Shown here piece by piece: positions 36,400 to 47,710 of a DNA stretch of 64,000 nucleotides (position 1 is its first letter; the number at the start of each line of letters is the position of its first letter). The notes beneath the pieces were generated by a model that made no database searches, had not been told where the DNA came from, and saw only the letters and a list, made by a program, of their open reading frames with translations. This DNA comes from Gnetum montanum (Eukaryota > Streptophyta > Gnetopsida > Gnetales > Gnetaceae). The translations under genes and the position numbers were made by a program. The DNA lies in the NCBI GenBank assembly GCA_015680685.1, contig MNCI01016273.1, forward strand, positions 1,013,470 through 1,077,469. Reading direction: 5' to 3'.

Positions 36400-37937
36400 A
36401 TGACCGAGAAGATTGATAGCTTGGAAAATTTAAAAGTTTCAAAAGATATTCTTGATTCTAAGACTGATTCTTCATCAGAACAAGAACAAAAGAATGTTTT
36501 TGAATTGAGAATAAGTAGCGGAGTGAAAACTAGAAGATCAAGAAGATCACCCATTATATCTAGTTTATTGATTTATAAGAGAAGATTTAGAAAGTCTAAG
36601 AGTTCGACTATCGAAAGGAATAGGATGGCAAATCCTTGGCAAAGAGTTACACCATTAGGATTTCAAAATTACAATGATATTCCTAAGGTAGTCTACAAAT
36701 ATTTGCTTGAGCCTTTCATTCCTGGAAAAGCTTATTTAGCTAAAGAATATATTCACATGTTTGAGTTAGCTTTAGCTCATGCAAATATTCAACATCAAGA
36801 TCAAGCTTGTAGGTTGTTTGTATCAAATTTAAAGGATATGGCTTAGATTTGGTATTCGAACTTACCAAGTAATAGTATTACAAGTTGGGATAACATGAAG
36901 AATATTTTCTTGGCCCAGTTTGGTAATCAATTAGATCAACAACAACTATACTGTGGGCTGACACAAGCTAAGCAAGGAGTGAAAGATTCAATTAGAGATT
37001 TTAACATCAAGTTTCAAAGAATTTGTGGACTCTTTCAAAGAAAATATAGACCATTAGAAGAAATTTTTAAAGAAACTTATCTTAAGGCTGTCAACCCCAA
37101 CATTTCAATTTGGTTAAGGAGAACTCCAAACTTAACTACATTAAATGACTATTTTAGTGAAGCTATACAGTTAGAAAAATAGTTGAACTTGAATCCTGAA
37201 AGAAATAGTGCAATTCAAAAAAGATAAGAAAGAGTTATGATTCCTATGCAAGATTTTGCTAATTTAAAGCTTTACCAAGTCCATCTCATGTTAAGATAGA
37301 GCAAGAACATGAAAGAGTAGGATTTGGAAAAGGAAAATTAATGACAGATATGTCTAACAAAATAGTGAAGCTTGAAAAAGCCTTGGAAAGAGTTAATACC
37401 AAGGAAGAAAGGAAAAATAGAAAACATAAATATCAAGACACTAATTTGGCAAAAGATGAGGATGAAAGTGACCTTATTATATCCAACTTTCTTAATATTG
37501 AATCTGATAATGAGTTATCTAGTGTTCATTATGTAAGTAAATTTTATAGCAATGGATCTAGCGATACTTCTTCTCTATCAAGTTTTGAAGAAGATATGTC
37601 TTCAAATGAAGAATGCAATAACAATGAGGAAAATGGATATAATCTTCGATCTAAGGAAAGAATAACTGCTTCTAAATCCCCAAATGTTATTACTAATCCA
37701 TCTACTAAGGGAAAATATTTTGAGCCAAATAGAAGAGATAAGAATAAAGGTAAAGACAATCAAGTAGAGGAAAGCACTCCAAATCAGTCTTTTAATAAAT
37801 GGATAAAGAAACCAAGCTATATTGCTGATGGAGAGTATGATTTGATTGAAGACCTTAAACATGTCAAGGCCAATATTAGCTTTTATCAGTTGCTTCAAAT
37901 AGGAGATCAACAAAGAAAGGCTTTAGANGAAAAGTAA
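36400..37937 (+). pseudogene. gag of element R, decayed
   Basis: The first open part (36400-36846) has a basic Ser/Arg-rich start (KTRRSRRSP), then MANPWQRVTPLGFQNY and FELALAHANIQ. One TAG (36844) interrupts the gag core, which continues in frame to 37182 with WYSNLPSNSITSWDNM, FLAQFGNQ, FNIKFQRI and YLKAVNP. After a frameshift the C-terminal part (37341-37937) is acidic and Ser/Asn-rich, then basic (KSKERITASK...KNKGKD). It ends ISFYQLLQIGDQQRKAL, the motif that in related plant elements immediately precedes the protease. An ambiguous base lies at 37928. No CCHC zinc knuckle is visible. Confidence 0.82.
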
Positions 37938-37938
37938 A

Positions 37939-38470
37939 ATGACTGAAAAAGGATGTGTTGACAAAAAAAATTGTACGCTCCAAGAAAATTATAGTTCTAA
38001 AAAAGAACAATCAAAGAATGAGGATAAATGGAACTTATACTTTTATGGTTCATGTAATTCAAAAGGTGCAGGAGTCGGTATAGTTATATTAAGGAATGAT
38101 TCGCCTGAAATTCTCAAAGCAATTCATCTATTTTTCCCTTGTACTAACAAAAAAGCTGAGTATGAAGCTTTATGTATTGGTATAAGAATAGCTCTAGATA
38201 AAAAGATTAGAGTAATCACTATAAAAGGAGACTCAAGATTAGTCTATGAACAAGTAAAGGGTAACTGTGTAGTAAAGAGCTCATTCTTAAGATCTTATAA
38301 GCAACTTGCTTGTAAGCTGTTAGATCAGTTTCAACATTGCCAAATAGAGCATATAAATAGAGTAGAGAATCTTATAGCATATGATTTGGCAAAGGCAACT
38401 TCAACATTGGATATGCAAATAATAGAAATTTACAAAGATGTAATGATTGAAGAAGAACATCAGCCATTGG
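37939..38470 (+). pseudogene. Plant-type RNase H domain located upstream of RT in element R
   Basis: The open frame 37939-38985 starts with WNLYFYGSCNSKGAGVGIVI, KKAEYEALCIGIRIAL, IKGDSRLVYEQVKG and a final LIAYDLAKAT. This is the fold and motif order of the cellular or archaeal-like RNase H acquired by Tat elements: Asp, Glu (AEYEAL), Asp (GDSRLV), Asp (AYDLA). The first catalytic Asp is Tyr here (TAT at 38044), so this copy is inactive. A separate Ty3-type RNase H follows RT at 39760-39980. In the Tat elements I know, the extra RNase H lies between the first RNase H and integrase; here it lies between gag and RT, where the protease should be. Confidence 0.85.
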
Positions 38471-38559
38471 TACCAGATAATATAAGACATTTACAAGTAT
38501 TTGAAGATGATGATCAAGTACTAAGATTTATGACAAACAAACAAGAACTTGAAGGACAA

Positions 38560-39540
38560 GTGATACCTGAAACATCATCAAGCTCCAATGATAATTTCAT
38601 TCCAAAAAGGATGATTCACTTGGAACAAGAGTTCAAGAAAAATTTACTTACTGGAAGGGATATACAAAACCCAAATAGTCAAGCTTTCAAGCTAGTGAAT
38701 TTTGGATTACACAGGATGCCAAAGATGTTGAATGTTATAAAGGAAAGAGATTCGAGTTCCAAGAAAAACCTGTTATCATTTCTAAGAAATAATTTGGACA
38801 ATTTTACTTGGTCTTATGATGATCTTAAAGCTTTTAGGCAAGATGTGATGACACATAAAATTCTTTTAATAGAAGGTTGCAAAATAGCCAAGCAAAAACA
38901 AAGGAAATTTAATCCATCATTTGAACCAGCTATGGAAGTCGAAATCAAGAAGTTGTTACAAGCACAAATCATATATCCAGTATGATATTCAACATGGCTT
39001 TCTAACCTCATTCCAGTGAGAAAGAAAAATGGTGATATAAGGCTTTGTGTAGACTTTAGAAATTTGAATGATGCTTCAAAAAGGATAACTATCCACTTCC
39101 AAGAATTGATGAGATGCTGATTAAAGTCTCAGGTTGTCAAGTATATTCTTTCTTAGATGGTTTCTTAGGCTATAATCAAATCGTGGTAGATATGAATGAT
39201 AGATACAAAATAACATTTATCACCAAATGGGGAACTTTCGCTTACCAAAGAATGCCATTTGGATTGTCAAATGCTGGAGTTACTTTCCAAAGAGCAATGG
39301 ATTTAGCATTTAAGGATTTATTAGGAAAATTCATGATGGTTTATTTGGATGATATTACAATATTCTCAAGAAAAAAAGACGATCATATTAATCATCTCCA
39401 GTAAGTTTTCAATAGATGTCGTGAGTTTGGTATTTCATTAAATTCTAAGAAGTGTATCGTCAGGGTTAAATCTAGAAGCCTATTAGGCCATGTGATATGT
39501 CAAGAAGGGATTACCATAGACAATTCCTGAATCTAGGCAG
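38560..39540 (+). pseudogene. Reverse transcriptase of element R, decayed
   Basis: RT begins in the same open frame as the upstream RNase H: QAFKLVNFGLHRMPKMLNV, LDNFTWSYDDL, KQRKFNPSFEPAMEVEIKKLL. A stop (38983) precedes STWLSNLIPVRKKNGDIRLC and VDFRNLND. After a frameshift, 39114-39404 holds YSFLDGFLGYNQI (first catalytic Asp), GTFAYQRMPFGLSNAGVTFQ and the catalytic YLDD (39342-39353) with DITIFS and the DDHINHL helix. Further pieces (ISLNSKKC, LLGHVICQEGI) follow to about 39540. The motifs are Tat-like. All three catalytic Asp residues are present, but the frame is broken. Confidence 0.88.
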
Positions 39541-39759
39541 TATAGAATATTGAGCATCCCATAAGTAAGAAATCTCTCAGATCTTTCTTTGGGAAGATAA
39601 ACTTTGTGAAAAAGTACATCCTCGGGTTTATTGAAATCACCAAACCTTTGATGCATATGCTAAAAAAGGATGTCTAAGTAGAGAAAACACCAGAATCAGA
39701 GAGAGATTTATCAGAAATTAAAATTTCTATACAAGAGGCTCCATATTTGGTGAATCCTA

Positions 39760-39980
39760 GGCTTAAATAAGATTTTTAGTTATATTCTTTTGCTTCGAAT
39801 GATTCTATCGCTGCCGTTCTAACACAAAAAGAATATGAAGGTCAAGATGAACCAATTGGATTTTTTGGATATTAGTTGAAAGGTTCAGAATTAAATTATT
39901 CAGACTTAGAGAAACAAGCATTTGCAGTCATCAAAGCACTTCAACATTTTAAATATTATTTGGAAAGTTGATTAGTCTAC
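39760..39980 (+). pseudogene. Ty3-type RNase H of element R, decayed
   Basis: Downstream of RT the plus strand reads YSFASNDSIAAVLTQKE, IGFFGY-stop-LKGSELNYSDLEKQAFAVIKAL and HFKYYLES. This is the usual RNase H next to RT in Ty3/gypsy; the first Asp appears as Asn-Asp in SNDS, with the Glu in DLEKQAF. The sequence soon decays and joins the integrase region. It is the second RNase H in R. Confidence 0.75.
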
Positions 39981-40054
39981 ATTATGCTAATTGAACCTAG
40001 CGATTCCTAGCCCAAAATGAGATTAGATTAAAAAAAGGAAAATGGCTTGTAAAG

Positions 40055-41406
40055 TTGCAAAGTTTTAGATTTTCATTGGAAATATGCAAAAAAATTAAGG
40101 GAATGGGATTAGCCAAGTTAATGGCCAGAGAAAGTGAAGTTTGTACACTTGACACTCATAAAGAAAATTGGTATGATGAAATTCTCAAATTTCTTAATAT
40201 AAGGAAAATTCCAAATAATTTAACTACAAGTCAAAAGAGAGCTTTCTTCAAAAGAGCACAAAGATTTGTTGTTAAAGATGGTATGTTAAATAGAAAATAT
40301 TTTCAAGGGATTTATTGGAATGTGTTCATAATGATCAAATTAGTTTCATTTTGGAACGATTTCATGATCATTTGAATTTATTTTATGAATCCCCTAAGTC
40401 GACTATGCAACATATACTTCAATACGGATATTACTAGCCTTCCATGTATTAAGACATTAGTTCAAAGATTCAAAAATGCTATAAATGTAAAATTCATGGG
40501 CCCAAGATTCAAAAGGCTAAAGCCCCTTTAAAGCCAGTAGTTGCAGATAGACCATTTTAGCAATGGGGTTTCGATTTTATTGGTACAATTACTCCTTCAA
40601 GAGCTGGACATAAGTTTATTCTCACGGCTACTGATTATTTCACTAAATAATCTGAAGCAAAGGCTCTAAGAAGAAGTTCAACATCAGATGTGATTAAGTT
40701 TCTAGAAGACCACATTCTAAGTAGATTTGGTCTACCCGAAGTATTAGTGTTTGACAATGGACCTGCCTTCAAATCCAAAGAGTTTATCAAATGGGCATCA
40801 GAAAAATCTATTTTCTTATTTTCCTCATCAAATTATTACCCCCAAGGAAATGGCCTAGCAGAATCCACCAATAAAAATCTTATCTCTTATATCAAGAAAT
40901 CAATGGATGAAAATCCAAGAAATTGGATAGATTATCTACAATTCACATTATGGTCAGATCAAATTAGATTCAAGAAAGATATTGGGACATCATCGTATAA
41001 CTTAGTCTATGGTTTGCCAACAAGAATTACAAATAATATTTTAAGCTCAATTTCTAAATTTGTACAAAGATATAGTGGAAAAATTGATAAAGATAGAAGT
41101 TTCATGACTTTGCTTATTAAAAGAGAAGCTGAAGTAGATAAAGCAAGGGATAATTTGTTGCATACCTCTTAAGTCAAAAGATGGTTTGATAGGAAAGCTT
41201 TGAAGAGAATTTTCAAGATAGGGGATCTTGTCCTATTATGGAATATGAAGAAACCGAATAAGTTGACACCAACATGGATTGGTCTATTTCAAATTACAAA
41301 GCAATTGTCAGAGGATACTTACAAATTATCAACTTTGGATGGCATGGAATTGCAATTTCCATATAATTTTTTGCATATAAAAATATTATTTTGGACAATT
41401 GCATAA
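40055..41406 (+). pseudogene. Integrase of element R, decayed but with a complete DD35E triad
   Basis: The N-terminal part (40055-40375) has WYDEILKFLNIRKIPNNLT, FFKRAQRFVVKDGMLNRKY, the segment leading to the HHCC zinc finger. The catalytic core follows with stops: WGFDFIGTI (Asp, codon 40573), VFDNGPAFKS (Asp, codon 40753) and GNGLAESTNKNL (Glu, codon 40861), 35 residues after the second Asp. The open frame 40690-41172 carries the last two. The C-terminal part (41200-41406) has KIGDLVLLWN and TWIGLFQITKQL, the GPY/F-type domain. It would have integrated the cDNA; stops at 40558, 40648 and 41170 disable it. Confidence 0.88.
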
Positions 41407-41574
41407 AGCTTGAAGATATCCTTACACAAAGTAATATATGTATATACTATTATATATAATATTACTAATATTACTAGGAATATAGTATTAATTATTATGT
41501 TCAATTATGCTATTGATAGTATATTATAATATATATATTTAGGATAAATTTATTTAAATTAGAAAATAGTTTTC

Positions 41575-41740
41575 CTTCAAGTGAGATAAGTGGAAGCCTA
41601 CAAGTGAAACAAGTGGAATCCTACAAGTGTGACAAGTGGNNNNNNNNNNNNNNNNNNNNNNNNNNNNNNNNNNNNNNNNNNNNNNNNNNNNNNNNNNNNN
41701 NNNNNNNNNNNNNNNNNNNNNNNNNNNNNNNNNNNNNNNN
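41575..41740. repeat. 23-bp tandem repeat running into an assembly gap
   Basis: Nearly three units of about 23 bp, (c/t)ctacaagtg-aacaagtggaa(t/g), occur at 41575-41639 and run directly into the N run at 41640-41740. A tandem array that did not assemble is the simple explanation; its true length is unknown. Tat elements often have tandem repeats between pol and the 3' LTR. Confidence 0.75.
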
Positions 41741-41802
41741 TCATCATCTTTCAACTCAAGTTGAGTAGGGAAAGTAAGAGAGAGCTAATTTGAAAGAGGG
41801 AG

Positions 41803-42312
41803 ATGGAGTTTGGGAGAACAATGAGAAAGTCTTTTATTCCATATGTGATGGGATGTTGCCCTGAACATGTCTTAAAGGCTTACTTGAAAGCTAGATCATG
41901 TGGAGCACCGAAAGAGTGTCCTTTCATGGGTTGGTTATCTGATAAATTCTCATTCCTCACAAGAGGTTTGGAGAAAGAGTCAAATGTTTGGGGGAAATAT
42001 CAAGATTGCACCAAAGAAGAGGAGAAAGGAGAAGAACAACCAACCAATGAAGAGTCATGGGCATGGGAAGAGGCCTTTGGCTCCCAAGAGGAAAATGAAG
42101 GACCCAATGGTTAAGAATAGAAGGATTCATATGAAAAAAAAAATGAGAAAAATAATAAAGAAAAATTTCAAGTAGATCAAGTTGAGAGCTCCACCAAGCC
42201 AGAAGACAATAGAATAGCCTTCATCACATCAAAAATTTGCTATGAGACAGTTAGAGAGATGAGAATTCCTACTAGAGTAACCCTCACAATTCAGTTCCCA
42301 TTTCAAGAATAG
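41803..42312 (+). pseudogene. Extra ORF of element R between integrase and 3' LTR
   Basis: One frame stays readable for 169 codons with only two internal stops close together (TAA 42112, TAG 42118). It starts MEFGRTMRKSFIPYVMGCC, contains ECPFMGWLSDKFSFLTRGLE and an acidic Glu-rich stretch with ESWAWEEAFGSQEE, and ends ITSKICYETVREMRIPTRV, TIQFPFQE, TAG. The codon pattern and balanced composition suggest a real ancestral protein. I do not recognise it. There is no signal peptide or obvious membrane segment. It could be an element-specific accessory protein or another captured host fragment. Confidence 0.55.
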
Positions 42313-42482
42313 TCCATGAATGAAGGACTTGCTAATGTACAGTTTATTGTTTTTTTCTTAGGAATGAGGTTTATGTTTGATGGGAATTTTCTTATAAAAA
42401 AAATTGTATGTTCAACTGTGAAAATTCAATAAAAGCTCTAGTACAGTTCAGTTTTAAAGGGCTTGCATAATTTTTTAAGCTT

Positions 42483-42498
42483 TTAAAGGGGGCAGAAA
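42483..42498 (+). promoter_or_regulatory. Polypurine tract of element R
   Basis: ttaaagggggcagaaa directly before TGTTGG of the 3' LTR. This is the expected start site for plus-strand DNA synthesis. Confidence 0.85.
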
Positions 42499-43093
42499 TG
42501 TTGGCACATTTTGGCCATTTCATGGAATAGGTTGGCATGATAAAATTGCTTAAGAGTTTTTGGACAACTGAAAAAAAAGTTGAGTTTGAGAGGAAAAGGA
42601 ATAAGTTAACAAAAACATTCTTTTAATTTAAGAGAAAGAATATAGGAGCACCATTCCTATAGTAAGCTTATATAAATATATTATGATACATTGGGCTTTA
42701 CGGATGAATATCCTGATAATCTCAATGCCTTCTTTCCATCTCTATCACAACTAACCAAAGTCTAGAAGGATTATGGAGGAAGTCTAATTTTTATATGCAT
42801 CATTTATATGATATGAATATGTAGCAAATCAAAGGGCATCTCAAGTAAAATTGGTTTTGTATCCATTTCATTTCAGGAAAGCATATCTCTACAGCAACGC
42901 AAATTCAACAGTCTGGTGCAGGATAAAGTTATTTCTCCTATGAATTGTCTAAAATTTCGTGGTTGTAATAGAATTCCATGCTCAAAATATTGCCACACGA
43001 CCATAAAGTTTATATCTGCACTGATTAAACAGGAAATTAATGTAAGAGATACAAGCATGCAGAGGTAAAAAACTGAAATAGCGATATCTGTGA

Positions 43094-43590
<497 letters not shown>

Positions 43591-44547
43591 AGATCAGGTA
43601 ACAAGTAATGATGACCACCATTGCCACTGCATCAGTGAGCTCATGTTTTACGTGGTGGTCCACACCATGCAGCTGAGGCATGATCGTGTCGTCATCGCGC
43701 TATCAAACCCTATTGGCCTCTGTGCTGTTTCACGAATTTCATGGGCAACGCGTGGGAGTACATTTTGGTTATCACGTTTTGGTTTTGTCTCATTTCTTGA
43801 ACAACTTCCCAACATGCACATTCGAAGGGATATGTATGAAGGTAGGAAACTGCTTCCAGAGAAGACTTTGCAATGATGAACCTGTAAACAACCTTACCAA
43901 AAATAGTAGTAGTGCCTGACGCCAACGCATTCGTCTTTGTCGTACCAATCCACTGAGTGCAGAAACAGAGACACGAAGACACAATAAGACAAGTGCACAA
44001 CTGAATCAGTAGAACCAGGAGATGTTTTAGCTGATGCCGATAAATCAGAGTTGGAGTTTATTTGGAAGAGAAATACAAAACCAGAACGCACGAAATTGAA
44101 GTAACAAAAATAAAATTTTAATTTCACATGGTCCAATGGTAAAAAGATAATTTCAGCAATTTCTCACATTCAATAATGGTATGGAGCCTTTGTTAAAGAC
44201 CTAACATTAATTTAATTATCCCAAGTGAATTACTAAGGCTTTATACACGATGGATAATTAAAAATCCTAAAATAAAAATAAAATAACAATTGTATGAAGC
44301 TCTTATAATATTGAGATCTTAGATTTATTTTTCAAAAATTATTATATAGGTTGTTGCCTATAAAATATTTGTAATATTTACACATGCCAATGTTATCATG
44401 ATTTCCTCCTAACTTTATGTATAAGTTATAATTCCCTAACTAGATTGGCAAGAAATATCTCCTAACTAGTTGGGCAAGTTATAACTTCCTTACTCGGGAG
44501 AGAAGTTAGCCAAGATATTTTGGGAAACCTAACTACCTTTTGAACAT

Positions 44548-44557
44548 TATAAAAAGG
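44548..44557 (+). promoter_or_regulatory. TATA box of the R LTR (3' copy)
   Basis: tataaaaagg in the same context as at 35061. It places the whole RUVBL2 block in U3, the part of the LTR that is copied from the 3' end of the RNA. Confidence 0.55.
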
Positions 44558-45766
44558 CTTCAAGGGTAGGAAGGGAGGACTATGAGCTCTCACTTGGAGA
44601 CACACTTTGGGTCTTGGAAAGAGCATTGGAAAGAAGAAATTGTGAAAGATTGTTTGTAAGATGACTTGCTAAAGACAACATTTTGAGCTCTTTGTCATAG
44701 TCCTGTGAGTTATGCTTATTATTTCTTATTTTTTTTAATTGTTTAGCTAGTGGTTTAGATAGTATCATTCTTGGCAAGTAATTTTTGGATTTTCAGATTG
44801 CTCTTATTGCTCTTGTTGCATGATAGAAAATTTCTATTAAAATATTTCCATAGAAGAGCTTGTGTTTGAAAGACTTAAGAGCATTTTAGTAGAAAATTTG
44901 ATTATTGTGCAATGTATAAGAACTGCTATTGAGATTTTTGTAAGAGAGCCTCTACTTGTATTCAAGCCGTTGAATGATTCAATAGTCAAGAGGGTTCAAA
45001 AAATCTTTGGTATTTTGATAGGACAATAATAGCTTCTTTTATCTTTAAAGAAAATATCCATGGTATTTCAATAAGAAATTGTCAAGTTTTTTGAAGGTTC
45101 TATTGAATGCAATAGTTGACATCCATTATCTAGCCAAAATAGAGTCTCGTATGTGATAGTTTACACAACAAGTTTTTGGTAGCATAGTAGGATTGTCTTG
45201 AAGAAATTTCTTATTTTGAGCCTTGAAAGTTTGAACAATTCGTAGTTATTGAATTTGGGATAGCTTTATTGCAAAGTGTTTACTCGTGTCCTTTTACCTC
45301 ATTTGAATATTTGAGGTCTTAATACAAATCTGCTTTCTTTTTTGTCTATTTCCATTGAATCTTGCTCTATTTCTAGTTTTCTTGTGGAACTATCTCTTTC
45401 TATGGGGAAAATTAGAAGTAGATTTACGGAGTTGTGCTCAAATGTTCTTGCAAAACTTTATTTGTTACAAGTAGGTATTATACGGATTGCGTAGACTAGG
45501 CAATTAAAGAAAATAGGAATTCTCAACAACTCACAGTACCTGGCAAAGTTGGCTGAATCTCTTTAAGATAAGTCATTTGAATTTTACACACAATGAAATC
45601 GTTTCATTTTTCACAACTGCATACCACAACACCACACACACACACTCACATTAACTACTGAGTCTATTTGGAGGTATCTGGGCCTTGGTGTTGCCAGAGA
45701 CCAGCAAGCACCTAAATCCTATTCAAGGACACTCATTGGCGGTCGTGTCCCAAACGGTCGCCAACA

Positions 45767-45771
45767 CATAA
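45767..45771. repeat. Target-site duplication of element R, right copy (CATAA)
   Basis: Matches 32988-32992. Confidence 0.92.
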
Positions 45772-46540
45772 TAACTAACATAAAGAAAAAATTCTTGGGG
45801 TAATTGGATTTCAACATTTAATGATAAGACATTTAGAAGATCTATGACTAAGCTCCAATAATAGTAAAATAAAGAATACAAAACTTTAGCATATACTTTA
45901 GCAAGTAGATTTGATTCACTTATGTAGGAAACTAACAGCAACAACAATAGTAATAATAGTAAGCTAATATATTGAAATGAATATGATAGTATCAAAGAAT
46001 TAATCACATGAATTAAATTAAATTTATGTAAATTTCTAGGTTATGATAATGAACCTCTGATTAAATATAGAATTAGCATATCAATTGACTTAGAATGAGC
46101 AAAGGTATAGATAAACACCAATTAACTTAATAATAAAACCAATAAAATCTAGGTGGTGTGAATGAGATGTAAATAATATAAATGTACTTAGAATACTTCA
46201 CAAACCATAAAATGAATAATAAATAGGAGATGGATACATGAAAAATTCTTTGATCATTCCTTCCTAGTAAGCAAACGTACCTTATTGATAAAATAATAAG
46301 ATTTTTCTCCTAGGGATGGATAAATGCTAAAATGATGGGGAATAAAATATATGAAATAAAAAAATAAAATAAATTTTTTTTTTAGAAAATAATACACTTA
46401 AATGCTAAAATTTGATCTCTTGTAGGCTAGAAGATGAATGGAGCATCTATCGACATTGTTTGAAGTTATTTTGGGGGTCAAATACGATTGTCTGCATGAG
46501 TTATTTTGTAGGTGATGCTAGACCTATATTAGATAACATT
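45772..46540. other. AT-rich spacer right of element R
   Basis: Continuation of the DNA into which R inserted (left part 32256-32992). No gene is recognised. A predicted 94-residue minus-strand ORF with a Leu run (45723-46007) comes from an aacaacaatagtaataatag simple repeat and crosses R's end, so it is not a gene. Confidence 0.5.
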
Positions 46541-46603
46541 GATACTAGCCTTGATGATGTTGAAACTAGTCTTGGTGACATTAACACTAGCCTTAGTAAT
46601 GCT
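46541..46603 (+). repeat. Three tandem 21-bp units
   Basis: Units at 46541, 46562 and 46583 share (g/a)a-actag(c/t)ctt-gt-a(t/c)(g/a)(t/c)t. In the open frame 46412-46642 they read as seven-residue repeats DTSLDDV, ETSLGDI, NTSLSNA. The frame is short and isolated, so a protein-coding origin is uncertain. Confidence 0.6.
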
Positions 46604-47305
46604 AGTGCAAAGACTAATCTCATGGATTTTAGAAAATGTTAGAAAGGCCAAGGAGCTCACAAGTGATGTAGTTGATATGGATGCTAGTGCTCTAAATCTC
46701 TCATAATTTGAAAAAGTGCTATCAAATATTAAAAAACTGGCCATGAATTAATGCTTAAGACTATTTTTCATAGGGTTGGAATTTCTAAAATTTGCTATGA
46801 ATTTAGTGCAATACACTTAGAGTTAAATTTTGGAGACTCAAAATGCATGTGCAAGGTAGGTGATGCTGATGATGCTAGGAGATGATGTAAGTCTCACTTG
46901 TGTTATCGTTAGCACATATCCTACTATGAAAACTATCATTTCAAGATCCTAGGGATCATTGTTGATGCCTAAGCCAATGTTGAACATCATTAAAATGACA
47001 TCAAATTAACACCAAGGATCACATAGGTTAAAAGTATTGTTAGAGGTTGAGTTCTTGTGTTTTCTCTATAAGTTATGTTGGCTAGATGACACATTACCTA
47101 GCATCATCTAGATGCAATATGTAGTTCTTATCCTTCAAAAAGACTTAAATTTATCAAATTTAAGGTTCATTACCCTAGGAATGATATGAGCTAGTTGCCA
47201 AGGGTCTATTAAAGCCAAAAGAAAGGTTGAATGATGTGCTTTCATGTGATGATGTAGAAGTTGCATTGGAAGATGACACTAATGCTTGTTACTTGGAATC
47301 ATATG
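46604..47305. other. Spacer left of element E, nothing recognised
   Basis: No gene or repeat family could be named. It is slightly enriched in gatgctag-like words related to the 21-bp repeat. It ends at the LTR of E. Confidence 0.4.
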
Positions 47306-47710
47306 TGATGAACCATATTTGGCTTGGCTTTGATATTGGATATTTGATATCGAAGCCCTAATATTAGATACTCCATATCAAGATCCAAGAAGCGATGTTA
47401 GATATTTGATATCATGAGGTGTGTGTGCCAACCTATAAATATAGCACTTCAACACATGGTTTTCATAATTTTTTGTCCTAGCATTTTAGAGCTCTTATAG
47501 TTTCCTTCCTCTAAAGTTAGAATATTTTCCAAACTGCTTACAGTAGGAGTCATTAAGTATATGGATCTTTATTCAAGCACTCTTGTACTTGAGCATGGTA
47601 GTGTTTGTGACAATAAAGATGAGCTTTTTGATCAAACCTTGAAGCACCTTGGCTAGCTTAAATATTTTATTCATGCATTTAATGTTCTGTGAAATTTCAT
47701 ATAATACTAC
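47306..47710 (+). repeat. 5' LTR of element E, first part
   Basis: Starts tgatgaaccatatttggc in the sense of E. Its blocks are the reverse complement of those in minus-strand LTRs: caataaagatgagctttttgatc (compare 48230-48260) and cagtaggagtc. It is interrupted by D at 47711 and resumes at 57456 with aagcacataagtatgaccac. Confidence 0.75.
47335..47443 (+). promoter_or_regulatory. U3 promoter of E: GATATC-type repeats and TATA box
   Basis: Degenerate GATATTGGATATTTGATATC, ccatatcaagatcc and gatatttgatatc motifs (47340-47418) are followed by TATAAATATA at 47434. It is the same layout as in A, D and G, on the opposite strand. Confidence 0.6.

Noticed and set aside
45723-46007. Minus-strand ORF with a Leu run resembling a signal anchor
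   Set aside because: It arises from a caacaacaatag simple repeat and crosses the end of R and its target duplication.
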